Assembly: GCA_958296065.1 (NCBI GenBank)
Contig: CATQHX010000049.1
Span: forward strand, 1-44,996
Direction: 5' to 3'
Origin: Vicinamibacterales bacterium
GTDB lineage: Bacteria > Acidobacteriota > Vicinamibacteria > Vicinamibacterales > UBA8438
DNA: 44,996 nt
In this document: in pieces, positions 14,882 through 22,615 of the stretch
How positions within the stretch are numbered: position 1 is the stretch's first letter
How the letters are laid out: every line of letters begins with the position of its first letter
Notes under the pieces: generated by a model
Told to the model about the DNA's origin: nothing
The model's database searches: none
Seen by the model: the letters and a program-made list of their open reading frames with translations, nothing else
Position numbers and translations under genes: made by a program

Positions 14882-16597
14882 ATGGGCGGCCCGCACGTAG
14901 TCGACCGGCGCAGGTTTCTGCGCTCCGGCGCGCTGGCCGGCGCGGCGCTGGCCAGCGGCACTTCCGCCTGCGGGTCGGCGCTCGATCCCGGTGCGGCGGC
15001 GCACGGTGAGCCCGGCGCGGCGGCGATACCCGAGCCGCTGGGCACCGCACCGGAGCCACGGCGCGGTGCGGCAATCGGCCAACCCCCGGAGCCGTTCGCG
15101 CTGGAGGAGATCTCGATCGGCGGGCTCGCCGACGCAATCGCCTCCGGAGCGCAGACGTCGCGGTCGGTGACCCAGGCCTACCTGGCGCGCATCGCGGAGA
15201 TCGATCGCCAGGGACCGACCCTGCGGAGCGTGATCGAGACCAATCCCGACGCGCTCGACATCGCCGAGGCGCTGGACCGCGAGCAGGCGGCCGGACGCGT
15301 GCGGTCCCCGCTCCACGGCGTGCCCGTTCTGGTCAAGGACAACATCGACACCGCCGACCGCATGACGACCACCGCGGGGTCGCTGGCCCTCGCCGGCTCC
15401 ATCCCACCCGAGGACTCGCACGTCGCGCAACGGCTGCGGGAGGCCGGCGTCGTGCTGCTCGGCAAGGCCAACCTGAGCGAGTGGGCCAACTTCCGCTCGA
15501 CGCGCTCGTCGAGCGGCTGGAGCGCCCGCGGCGGGCAGTGCCGCAACCCGTACGCCCTGGACCGCAACCCGTGCGGCTCGAGCTCCGGCTCCGGCGCCGC
15601 CGTCTCGGCCAACCTGGCGGCGGCGGCCATCGGCACCGAGACCGACGGCTCCATCGTCTGCCCGTCGACGGCCAACGGCATCGTCGGCATCAAGCCGACC
15701 GTCGGCCTCGTCAGCCGTGCCGGCATCGTGCCGATCTCGGAGACCCAGGACACTGCCGGCCCGATGGCGCGCTCCGTCCGCGACGCGGCGCTGCTGCTCG
15801 GCGCCATCGCCGGCCCCGACCCGCGCGATCCGGCGACCGCCCCCAGCGAGACTCGCGGTCTGAGCGACTACACGACGTTCCTCGACGCGGACGGGCTGCG
15901 CGGCGCCCGCGTCGGCGTCCAGCGCAGCGTCTTCGGCTTCCACGAGGCGGTCGACCGGCTCATGGAGGAAGCCATCGCCGTGCTGCGCGACCGCGGCGCG
16001 GTCATCGTCGATCCGATCGACCTGGCGGCGAGCGGGGCGCTGCGGCGGGCCGAGACCGAGGTGCTCTTCTACGAGTTCAAGGCGGGCCTGAACGCCTACC
16101 TGCAGAACCTCCGGAACCCGCCGATCCGGTCGCTGGCGGACCTCATCGCCTTCAACGAGCGGCACGCCGACGAGGAGCTCGCGTACTTCGGGCAGGAACG
16201 GCTGATCGCGGCGCAGAGCAGGGGATCGCTCTCGTCGATGGAGTACAGGCGGGCGCACGCCACGGCGCGGCGCCTCTCGCGCGCCGCGGGGATCGACCGC
16301 GTCATGGACGGCGGGAGCCTCGACGCGATTCTCGCCCCCACCGGCGGACCGGCCTGGGTCACGGACCTCGTCAACGGCGACCACTTCGGCGGCAGCAGCT
16401 CGCAGTTCGCGGCCGCCGCCGGCTACCCCAACGTCACCGTGCCGGCCGGCTTCGTCCACGGGCTTCCGGTCGGCGTCTCGTTCTTCGGCCGCGCGTGGAG
16501 CGAGCCGACCCTGATCCGCATCGCCTACGCCTTCGAGCAGGCAACCCGGCACCGCCGGGCGCCGCGCCTGCTGGAAACAGCGGAGGTGCCCGCGTGA
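14882..16597 (+). CDS. Tat-exported amidase (amidase signature family)
   Basis: This 571-residue amidase carries an N-terminal Tat signal, DRRRFLRSGALAGAALASG, ending near a cysteine (TSAC), so it is exported and perhaps a lipoprotein. The Ser-cisSer-Lys triad region is intact: Lys in PVLVKDNIDT (about residue 151), the GSSSGSGAAVSANLA glycine/serine-rich signature (from about 231) and the nucleophile region TDGSIVCPS (about 257). The C-terminal VPAGFVHGLPVGVSFFGRAW block is typical. The family hydrolyses amides; GatA-type transamidation is unlikely because the protein is exported and no gatB or gatC is present. The substrate is unknown. Confidence 0.92.
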   Translation: MGGPHVVDRRRFLRSGALAGAALASGTSACGSALDPGAAAHGEPGAAAIPEPLGTAPEPRRGAAIGQPPEPFALEEISIGGLADAIASGAQTSRSVTQAYLARIAEIDRQGPTLRSVIETNPDALDIAEALDREQAAGRVRSPLHGVPVLVKDNIDTADRMTTTAGSLALAGSIPPEDSHVAQRLREAGVVLLGKANLSEWANFRSTRSSSGWSARGGQCRNPYALDRNPCGSSSGSGAAVSANLAAAAIGTETDGSIVCPSTANGIVGIKPTVGLVSRAGIVPISETQDTAGPMARSVRDAALLLGAIAGPDPRDPATAPSETRGLSDYTTFLDADGLRGARVGVQRSVFGFHEAVDRLMEEAIAVLRDRGAVIVDPIDLAASGALRRAETEVLFYEFKAGLNAYLQNLRNPPIRSLADLIAFNERHADEELAYFGQERLIAAQSRGSLSSMEYRRAHATARRLSRAAGIDRVMDGGSLDAILAPTGGPAWVTDLVNGDHFGGSSSQFAAAAGYPNVTVPAGFVHGLPVGVSFFGRAWSEPTLIRIAYAFEQATRHRRAPRLLETAEVPA

Positions 16598-16653
16598 CGA
16601 ACGACCCGTTGCGTCCGCCGAATCTGTAGGCAGCAGCGCGCTGGAACAAGGAC

Positions 16654-17169
16654 ATGTCCACGACTTCACTACTCGAAGAAGCCCTCGACGCCTGGGCGGA
16701 CGCCCGCCGCGGCGTGATCGCGGAGTTGCGCTGCGTCCCCGCCGGACAGATCGACTTCCGGCCTGCCGAGGGCGCCCAGTCCGTCGCCGGAATCGCCCAG
16801 CACATCGTCGACACCGCCCTCATGTGGTGCGGCGAGCTCTCCGACCCGGCGGGCGACTTCACCCGCAAGAGCTTCCCCGGATTCATACGCGAGTACGGCA
16901 CGCCGAAGAAGGAACGCCCCGGCGACAAGGCCGGCCTCGTCCGCCTGCTCCGAAGCACCCACACCCAGGGCGCGCGGCAACTCCGCGACACCGGCGAGGT
17001 CGGCATGCTGCAGACCATCCGCCGCTTCGACGGCGAGCTCTGGACCCGCCTCGCCTGGCTGCAGCACGGCATCGCCCACGAGGAGTACCACCGCGGCCAG
17101 CTCGCGCTCTACGTGCGGCTGCTGGGGAAGACGCCGGCGCTGACGAAGCTGATCGAGGGCGGCGGGTAG
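16654..17169 (+). CDS. DinB-like four-helix metalloprotein
   Basis: A 171-residue soluble helical protein. It shows the DinB/YfiT pattern: an N-terminal helix, SVAGIAQHIVDTALMW carrying the first metal-ligand histidine, and the C-terminal HGIAHEEYHRGQLALYVRLLG carrying the other two histidines. Family members bind a divalent metal; many act as thiol-dependent S-transferases (bacillithiol, mycothiol or others) and many are uncharacterised. The gene lies 56 bases after the amidase and converges on the glycosyltransferase gene at 17211. The substrate is not predictable. Confidence 0.85.
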   Translation: MSTTSLLEEALDAWADARRGVIAELRCVPAGQIDFRPAEGAQSVAGIAQHIVDTALMWCGELSDPAGDFTRKSFPGFIREYGTPKKERPGDKAGLVRLLRSTHTQGARQLRDTGEVGMLQTIRRFDGELWTRLAWLQHGIAHEEYHRGQLALYVRLLGKTPALTKLIEGGG

Positions 17170-17210
17170 ATCCACCGCCGAGACTCGAGGGAGGACACTG
17201 GCAGGATCGT

Positions 17211-18410
17211 TCATGATGGAGGCATGGCTGCGGCGCAGTTCGCGCGCGGCGGAGCCACTCCTCCCGCATGCCGTCGCACCGCGAGGTTGCGGTAGGCGTC
17301 GTAGAGCGGAGCGAGCGACCGCTCCCAGCGGCGGCTCAGGGCGTAGCCCCGCGCCGCGCGGGCCATCGCGCGCCGCCGCGCGGGGTTCGACGCCAGCCCG
17401 ACGATGGCGTCGGCGAGGTCCTCCACCCGCCCGCCGCGGCAGACCAGCCCGGACTCGTCGGGCCGCAGGTTCTCCCGCGGTCCGCCCCGGTCGGACACCA
17501 GAACGGGCAATCCGCACGCCTGCGCCTCGAGCACGACGTTGCCGGCCGTGTCCGTGCAGCTCGGGAACACGAACACGTCCGCCGAGGCCAGGGGCCGGGC
17601 GACGTCCGCGTGGAGCAGCGTCCCGAGGAAGACCGCGTTGTCGAGGCGCCGCTCCAGCTCCTGCCGGTAGGGGCCGTCGCCGACGATAACCCAGCGGTGC
17701 TCGACGCCGGCGGCGCAGAGCCGCCGCTCGACATCCGGCAGCATCGCCAGCCCCTTCTCCCGGGAGACGCGGCCGACGTAGGCCAGCGCCAGCGCGCCGC
17801 CATCGAGCTTCCAGGCGGCGCGCAGATCCGGAGACCGATGACGGGGCGAGAAGGTCTCGGCGTCCACGCCGCGCACCCACAACCCGATCCGGGCCGGATC
17901 GATGCCGTCGTCGACCAGCATGGCCCCGGTGGCCTCGGAGGGCACGAAGACCCGCTCGCACCGCGCGTACAACCACCGCATGTACGACCGGAGCCAGCGC
18001 TCGAGACGCCGCGAACCGCTCAGCATCCGGAGATAGGTCCCCAGGTTGGTGTGGTAGCTGCCGATCAGCGGCACACGCAGCTCTTGCGCCGCATGGAGCG
18101 CGGCGAAGCCGACCGGCCCGGGCGTGGTCAGATGGATGAGCTCGATGCCGTCCCGGCGCGCCTCGGCGCACAGCCGCCTGAACCGCGGCAGGTAGACCTT
18201 CATCTCGCGGTAGAACGGGATGCCGATGCCGGGCGCCCCCAGCGCCAGGTACTCGGGCTCGTCCGCGGCGATGTCCGAGTGCGTGTAGACGCGCGGCCGG
18301 ACGCCGGATGGCGCGTGGCGCAGCAGCGCCGACAGCGTTGTCGTGACGCCGTTGACCTTGGCGAAGTCGTTGTCGGTGAAGACCGCTACGCGGACCGGCT
18401 GGTGGGTCAC
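17211..18410 (-). CDS. GT4 family glycosyltransferase
   Basis: The product is 399 residues from GTG 18410, placed two bases after the stop of the PHP gene; the frame extends further but there it overlaps coding sequence. The GT-B fold is clear: FTDNDFAKVNGVTTTLSALL with the GxxT loop at the N-terminus, HLTTPGPVGFAALHAAQE, SYHTNL, then C-terminal YVGRVSREKGLAMLPDV, WVIVGDGPYRQELE and DTAGNVVLEAQACGLPVLVS with the EX7E glutamates. It resembles the PimB/MgtA-type retaining transferases that add sugars to lipid acceptors. With the divergent betaine-lipid genes it is a good candidate for glycolipid synthesis on diacylglycerol, but the sugar donor and acceptor are inference. Confidence 0.87.
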   Translation of the reverse strand: MTHQPVRVAVFTDNDFAKVNGVTTTLSALLRHAPSGVRPRVYTHSDIAADEPEYLALGAPGIGIPFYREMKVYLPRFRRLCAEARRDGIELIHLTTPGPVGFAALHAAQELRVPLIGSYHTNLGTYLRMLSGSRRLERWLRSYMRWLYARCERVFVPSEATGAMLVDDGIDPARIGLWVRGVDAETFSPRHRSPDLRAAWKLDGGALALAYVGRVSREKGLAMLPDVERRLCAAGVEHRWVIVGDGPYRQELERRLDNAVFLGTLLHADVARPLASADVFVFPSCTDTAGNVVLEAQACGLPVLVSDRGGPRENLRPDESGLVCRGGRVEDLADAIVGLASNPARRRAMARAARGYALSRRWERSLAPLYDAYRNLAVRRHAGGVAPPRANCAAAMPPS

Positions 18411-18412
18411 GA

Positions 18413-19327
18413 TCAGGCCGCCTCCGGCAGGCGGACCGCGGCGGACGCGGGCTGCGCGACCAGGTCGAAGAGCAATCCCCGGTTGAACCGCGCCTCCCGC
18501 ACGAAGTGCGCGACGGCCAGCAGCAGCGGGATGGCGACCACCGGCATGGCGGCGAGCCCGCACCACCAGAGTGCGTGGCAATCCCAGCACCAGGGCCGCT
18601 GGACGAGCATCCGGAACCGATCGCTGTAGAAGCCGGCCGCTGCACGCACGATGTCGTTGGCCAGCCGGAAGTAGCCGCCGTGCTCGCCGCCGACCCGCGC
18701 GCGCCCTGCACGCAGCTCACGCATGAACTCGTCGCGCGTCGCGGCGGCAGGCGCCTCGACCCAGGTCCTGCCGATCGCGTAAGGCGTGTGGGCGTCGCTG
18801 CCCGCCGCCGCGACTTTGCCGTAGGCGGCAGCCAGACTCGCCGCCGTCCGGTTCTGGCCGGTGAGCCGGGAGCCGTTGCGGATCTCCAGGGCGTCCACCC
18901 ACGGCAGCAGCGCGGTCACGTGCGAGCCCGTGATGGGTCCGTTCCACCCGGAGGCGACGTGGTTCAGGGAGGTGAATATCCCCTGCGCGCGCAGGTACGG
19001 CAGCAGGTCGCGCACGTCGCGCCGGCGGCGCTGGATCTCGTCGTGCTGCGTCTCCGTGATGTCGAGCACGTTGAGGTGGACGCAGAACGGCTCGTCGGGG
19101 AACTCGGCCGTCACCTCGCAACCGACGATGACGTCGTCGCGGTCACCGAGCACGAGGGCGCCGCCGATGGCGTCGTGATCGGTGATTGCCACCAGGTCCA
19201 TGCCGCGCGCCTTGGCAAGGCGGTAGACCTGCTCCGGCGTGTTGTACGACTCGCGCAGCACGCGGCTGAGGCCCGGCAGCGTCGAAGGTCCCGAGTACCT
19301 GGTGTGGACATGCAGATCGGCTCTCAT
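18413..19327 (-). CDS. PHP domain phosphoesterase with C-terminal membrane segments
   Basis: The product is 304 residues from ATG 19327, preceded by AAGGAG. The PHP domain has HVHTRYSG (H6, H8), ITDHDAIGGALV, a conserved SLNHVASGW and GSDAHTPYAIG, all metal-ligand motifs of this phosphoesterase superfamily. After residue ~235 comes a hydrophobic hairpin (LWWCGLAAMPVVAIPLLLAVA) and an amphipathic tail, so the enzyme is probably anchored to the inner membrane. Relatives hydrolyse nucleoside or polyol phosphates; anchoring suggests a lipid-linked phosphate substrate. It is the first gene of a two-gene unit with the GT4 gene and is transcribed away from btaA. Confidence 0.86.
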   Translation of the reverse strand: MRADLHVHTRYSGPSTLPGLSRVLRESYNTPEQVYRLAKARGMDLVAITDHDAIGGALVLGDRDDVIVGCEVTAEFPDEPFCVHLNVLDITETQHDEIQRRRRDVRDLLPYLRAQGIFTSLNHVASGWNGPITGSHVTALLPWVDALEIRNGSRLTGQNRTAASLAAAYGKVAAAGSDAHTPYAIGRTWVEAPAAATRDEFMRELRAGRARVGGEHGGYFRLANDIVRAAAGFYSDRFRMLVQRPWCWDCHALWWCGLAAMPVVAIPLLLAVAHFVREARFNRGLLFDLVAQPASAAVRLPEAA

Positions 19328-19592
19328 AGCGCTCCTTTCGATGACCGCGGGTGTCGGGCTGCACGTTCGCCGGACGGGAAACGTGGGGACATCGCAGGCC
19401 ATCCGCGTCGAACCCGGTGGGCAGCGCCCGACGTACCGGCCACGTCCCGAGTGTCGCGCCTCGGTTTTACGAAGCCGTGACCGATTCGTTAACGACAGGT
19501 AAACGCGGCCGGTGTTACGGACAATTCCCCGAACCGTCACCGGCTCGACACACGCATGCCGCATCCTTGCCGGCCATGGGAACCGGGCCGCC

Positions 19593-20807
19593 ATGGCGGG
19601 AGTGTTGCGGGTGTCGCTGAACGACTGGCTCGATCGCCGGCTGTTCGAGCTCGTGCATGGCCACAATCTCGTCTACAACACCTGCTGGGAGGACCCGCGA
19701 CTCGACCGCGCCGCCCTGGAGCTGGGCCGCGACGACACGCTGCTCGCCGTCACGTCCGCCGGGTGCAACGTGCTCGACTACGCGCTGACGGGACCGCGGC
19801 ACATCCACGCGGTGGACCTGAACCCGCGCCAGAGCGCGCTGCTCGAGCTGAAGCTGGCCGGGATACGCCACCTCGACTTCGACCGCTTCTTCGGCATGTT
19901 CGGCCGCGGCTGCCTCCCGGAAGCGCGCGAGGCGTATCGTGACCTGCTGCGCGCCGACCTGAGCCCCTGGTCGCAGCGGTACTGGGACCGCTGGATCGGC
20001 TTCTTCTCCAATCCGCACCGGTCGTTCTTCTTCCGCGGGGCCGCGGGCCTGTTCGCCCAGGCGGTCAACGTGTACGTCAACCATGTCATCGGCGTGCGGC
20101 CGCATGTCGACGCGATGCTCGAGGCGCCCACCCTGGAGCTGCAGCGCGAGATCTGGGAGAGCCGCCTGCGGGAACGCTTCTGGAGCCGGGCCATGCGGTT
20201 CGCCATCGACCGTCACGCGACGCTGTCGATGGTCGGCGTGCCGAAGGCGCAGCGCCGGCAGGTCGAGAGCCATTACGACGGCGGGATCGTGGTGTTCGCG
20301 CAGGACTGCCTGGATGCGGTGTTCGGGCGCCTGCCGCTGTCGGACAACTACTTCTGGCGGGTGTACCTGAGTGGCCGCTACACGCCCGAGTGCTGCCCCG
20401 AGTACCTCAAGCCGGTCAACTTCGAGCGGCTCAAGGCAGGCCTCGCGGACCGCATCAGCGTGCACACCGACTCCGTGCAGCACTTCCTGGAGACGAACGA
20501 GGTGCGCATCTCTCGGTACGTGCTGCTGGACCACATGGACTGGCTGTCGGACCGCCACTTCCCGGCCCTGGTCGGCGAGTGGCAGGCCATCCTCGCGAGG
20601 GCGGCGGCGAGAGCGCGCGCGATCTGGCGCAGCGGCGGCCTGCGCACGGACTTCCTGGATCGCGTCGACGTAGAGCACCGCGGGCGCCGGCGTCCGTTGC
20701 AGGACTTCCTCTTCTACCATCGCGAGCTGGCGGCCGACCTGCACGCCCGCGACCGCGTGCACACCTACGGCAGCTTCGCCATCGCCGACGTGACGGCGGC
20801 GGCCTGA
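19593..20807 (+). CDS. btaA: BtaA: SAM:diacylglycerol 3-amino-3-carboxypropyltransferase
   Basis: A 404-residue protein of the DUF3419/BtaA family, which transfers the 3-amino-3-carboxypropyl group of SAM to diacylglycerol, the first step of betaine lipid (DGTS) synthesis. Diagnostic stretches are HNLVYNTCWEDPRLDR (residues ~24-39), LAVTSAGCNVLDYAL (SAM-binding, ~51-65), HAVDLNPRQSALLELK, FGMFGRGCLPEAR, and the C-terminal ISRYVLLDHMDWLSD. The ATG at 19593 is the best start, although no clear Shine-Dalgarno precedes it; upstream in-frame codons do not look coding. It is followed after 23 bases by btaB. Such genes are usually induced by phosphate limitation; I could not find a convincing Pho box here. 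Confidence 0.9.
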   Translation: MAGVLRVSLNDWLDRRLFELVHGHNLVYNTCWEDPRLDRAALELGRDDTLLAVTSAGCNVLDYALTGPRHIHAVDLNPRQSALLELKLAGIRHLDFDRFFGMFGRGCLPEAREAYRDLLRADLSPWSQRYWDRWIGFFSNPHRSFFFRGAAGLFAQAVNVYVNHVIGVRPHVDAMLEAPTLELQREIWESRLRERFWSRAMRFAIDRHATLSMVGVPKAQRRQVESHYDGGIVVFAQDCLDAVFGRLPLSDNYFWRVYLSGRYTPECCPEYLKPVNFERLKAGLADRISVHTDSVQHFLETNEVRISRYVLLDHMDWLSDRHFPALVGEWQAILARAAARARAIWRSGGLRTDFLDRVDVEHRGRRRPLQDFLFYHRELAADLHARDRVHTYGSFAIADVTAAA

Positions 20808-20830
20808 CCCGCGCCCCGGGAGCAGCCTCG

Positions 20831-21580
20831 ATGACGTTCCTGTCGGACCTCAGGGTCCTCTATCACCTGGCGCTCAAGCCGGTGCGCGGCACCGACCACG
20901 CGGGGCGGCTCGACAGCTTCTACGCCGGGCAGGCGGAAGACTACGACGCCTTCCGGGCGCGCCTGATCCCGGGCCGCGCGTCGCTGATGCGGGACGTGCT
21001 GGCGCGAACGCCGGACGGCGGGACCTGGGTCGATCTCGGCGGCGGGACCGGCGCGTCCCTGGAAATGGCGGCAGCAGAGTTGAACCGGCTCCGACGGGTC
21101 CACGTCGTCGACCTGTCGGACGCGCTGCTGGCGGTCACCCGGCGGCGAGTCCGGGAACGCGGGTGGTCGAACGTCGAGACCGTCCGCGCGGACGCGACCA
21201 CGTGGCGACCCGCCTCGGGAGCCGCCGACGCGGTCACGCTCTCCTACGCCCTCACGATGATCCCGGACTGGTTCCGGGCGGTGGACAGCGCCTGGGCGAT
21301 GCTGCGCCCCGGCGGCGTCATCGGGGTCGTCGACTTCTACGTGTCGCGCCGGCACCCGGCGGCCGGGCGCACACGCCACGGCTGGGCGCCGCGCACTCTC
21401 TGGCCGATCTGGTTCGGCGCCGACGGCGTCCACGTCTCGCCGGATCACCTCCCGGCGCTCGAATGGCGCTTCGCGACGCTCGGGCTCGTCGAGGGGCGGA
21501 CGCGGCTGCCGTACCTGCCGTTCCGTGCGCCGTTCTACCGCTTCGTCGGCCGCAAGCCGGCGGCGGGAACGCGGGAGTGA
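20831..21580 (+). CDS. btaB: BtaB-like SAM methyltransferase (diacylglycerylhomoserine N-methylation)
   Basis: The product is 249 residues. A class I methyltransferase with WVDLGGGTGASLEM (motif I, about 66-78), VHVVDLSDALLAV (acidic loop), VRADATTW, VTLSYALTMIPDW and LRPGGVIGVVDFY. The N-terminus SDLRVLYHLALKPVRGTDHAGRLDSFY and the C-terminal LPYLPFRAPFYRFVGRKP match BtaB proteins, which add three methyl groups to the homoserine head made by BtaA. Placement directly behind btaA makes the assignment strong. It converges on a possible decayed small gene at 21582. Confidence 0.88.
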   Translation: MTFLSDLRVLYHLALKPVRGTDHAGRLDSFYAGQAEDYDAFRARLIPGRASLMRDVLARTPDGGTWVDLGGGTGASLEMAAAELNRLRRVHVVDLSDALLAVTRRRVRERGWSNVETVRADATTWRPASGAADAVTLSYALTMIPDWFRAVDSAWAMLRPGGVIGVVDFYVSRRHPAAGRTRHGWAPRTLWPIWFGADGVHVSPDHLPALEWRFATLGLVEGRTRLPYLPFRAPFYRFVGRKPAAGTRE

Positions 21581-21581
21581 C

Positions 21582-21750
21582 TCAGAAGAGTCCGGCAAGG
21601 GGCGCCGCGACCATCTTGACGGCCAGCGCGAGCACCGCGAGGACGACGACGACCACCGGTGCGGCGGGGCTGACGACGTTGAGGCGGCGGCGACCAATCC
21701 CGCACCGCGTCGACCGTCCGCCGCCGGTCCTCGTCGGAGAACCGGTCCAC
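21582..21750 (-). pseudogene. Possible frameshifted small single-TM protein
   Basis: From GTG 21750 one minus-strand frame reads VDRFSDEDRRRTVDAVRDWS. After the CGCCGCCGCC run near 21683 a different frame continues LNVVSPAAPVVVVVLAVLALAVKMV to TGA at 21582-21584, a single hydrophobic segment. Removing one base would join them into about 55 residues: a charged N-terminus plus one membrane helix. It could be a small membrane protein broken by a one-base indel in a triplet run, or chance. No homologous family is recognised. Confidence 0.25.
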
Positions 21751-21805
21751 GATCGGGGGTACGCGGGTGGACCGCAGGGAGCATCACGTTGGACGGAACG
21801 GGAGT

Positions 21806-22213
21806 TCACTGTGTCGACTGACGCTCCGCGTAGCTGAGCGCAGCGCGGGCGAGGAGGCCTGACCGGCTCTCGCCTTCGCGCGCAGCCATCTTGTCGACGA
21901 TGGCCAGCACGCGCTCCGGTACCGTGATGTTCACGCGTCTGGTCCGGCTCGAGAGCTTCGAGACGTCAACCTCGACAAGTGCCCAGATTCCATCCTTGTA
22001 TTCGTCGCTGACCCGATGTGTCTCCACCGGGGCCCGCTCCGGGATCGGTTCCCCATCCATGAGAAGCCCCTCCAGATGGCAGGCGATCGCCTCGTGGCCG
22101 GACACGATCGCTTCCTCGATCGAGTCCCCGGCGGAGAAGCAGCCGGGCAGGTCCGGCACCGTGACTCCGTATCCGCTCGTCTCGTCCTTGTGAATGACCA
22201 CCGGAAACCGCAT
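21806..22213 (-). CDS. hicB: HicB-type antitoxin
   Basis: A 135-residue antitoxin from ATG 22213, which overlaps the hicA stop by one base (TGATG). The N-terminal HicB partial RNase H-like domain shows MRFPVVIHKDETSGYGVTVPD and LPGCFSAGDSIEEAIVSGHEAI. The C-terminal part (RRVNITVPERVLAIVDKMAA, ESRSGLLARAALSY) is a ribbon-helix-helix DNA-binding domain, so the protein can both mask HicA and repress its own promoter. A matching palindrome lies at 22416-22432. The domain order and coupling to hicA are typical of type II hicAB modules with an RHH antitoxin. Confidence 0.92.
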   Translation of the reverse strand: MRFPVVIHKDETSGYGVTVPDLPGCFSAGDSIEEAIVSGHEAIACHLEGLLMDGEPIPERAPVETHRVSDEYKDGIWALVEVDVSKLSSRTRRVNITVPERVLAIVDKMAAREGESRSGLLARAALSYAERQSTQ

Positions 22214-22407
22214 CAGCGCCCCTCCCATTTCCATCCGGCCCGCCGATAGATGTTGCGCAAGGTTCCGACGGGCAGGTCCTTCGCAGGGTGCTTGACGGTG
22301 ACCCTGCCCGGCTTGGTCGGATGGACGAACTGCTGGTGACTCCCCCTCGTGTTGTGCAGCATCCAGCCGTCCCGCTGCAGTCTCCGGATGACGGTGCGGC
22401 TGTCCAC
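22213..22407 (-). CDS. hicA: HicA mRNA-interferase toxin
   Basis: A 64-residue toxin from GTG 22407; the family N-terminus is normally of the form MxSRxVIRRL, matched here by VDSRTVIRRLQRDGW, so the longer upstream frame is not used. The double-stranded RNA-binding-like fold and catalytic histidine are in RGSHQQFVHPTKPGRVTV, followed by HPAKDLPVGTLRNIYRRAG. It cleaves mRNAs when freed from HicB. The start lies nine bases downstream of a palindrome containing a TACAAT hexamer, so the transcript is nearly leaderless. All core residues are present, so the toxin appears intact. Confidence 0.92.
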   Translation of the reverse strand: MDSRTVIRRLQRDGWMLHNTRGSHQQFVHPTKPGRVTVKHPAKDLPVGTLRNIYRRAGWKWEGR

Positions 22408-22415
22408 GGCGTTTA

Positions 22416-22432
22416 GTGTGTATTGTACACAC
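22416..22432 (-). promoter_or_regulatory. hicAB operator palindrome overlapping the promoter -10
   Basis: GTGTGTA (22416-22422), spacer TTG, TACACAC (22426-22432): a perfect 7-bp inverted repeat. On the minus strand it contains TACAAT (22422-22427), close to a consensus -10 hexamer, placed 14 bases before the hicA GTG. Binding by the HicB ribbon-helix-helix domain would block RNA polymerase directly. No strong -35 box is visible. The symmetry is observed; its use as operator is inferred. Confidence 0.6.
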
Positions 22433-22603
22433 ATGCAGAACCGATCGCTACCCCGCGCGGCACTCAGGCCGCCGGCCTACGAAAGACGGCGTCGGAGCCG
22501 GGCCGAGTGTAATGATCTCGGCCCGGCAGACGTAATCGGGTTGTCGGAGGGTCCGTCACCGGGTCCTTGCCCAAGGTGGCTCCGGGTGCTTCGAGGCTTC
22601 CCT

Positions 22604-22609
22604 GGAGGG
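22604..22609 (+). promoter_or_regulatory. Ribosome binding site fixing a TTG start at 22616
   Basis: GGAGGG lies six bases before TTG 22616. No ATG in this frame has a comparable site: the first downstream ATG (22679) falls inside the signal-peptide hydrophobic core. This supports TTG as the start codon of the next gene. Confidence 0.5.
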
Positions 22610-22615
22610 CGGCAG

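Noticed and set aside
19455..19515. Pho-box-like half sites between the PHP gene and btaA (CTGTCG and GGTCAC on the minus strand)
   Set aside because: The halves are about 15 bases apart, not 11, and differ from consensus at several positions. Not strong enough to call.
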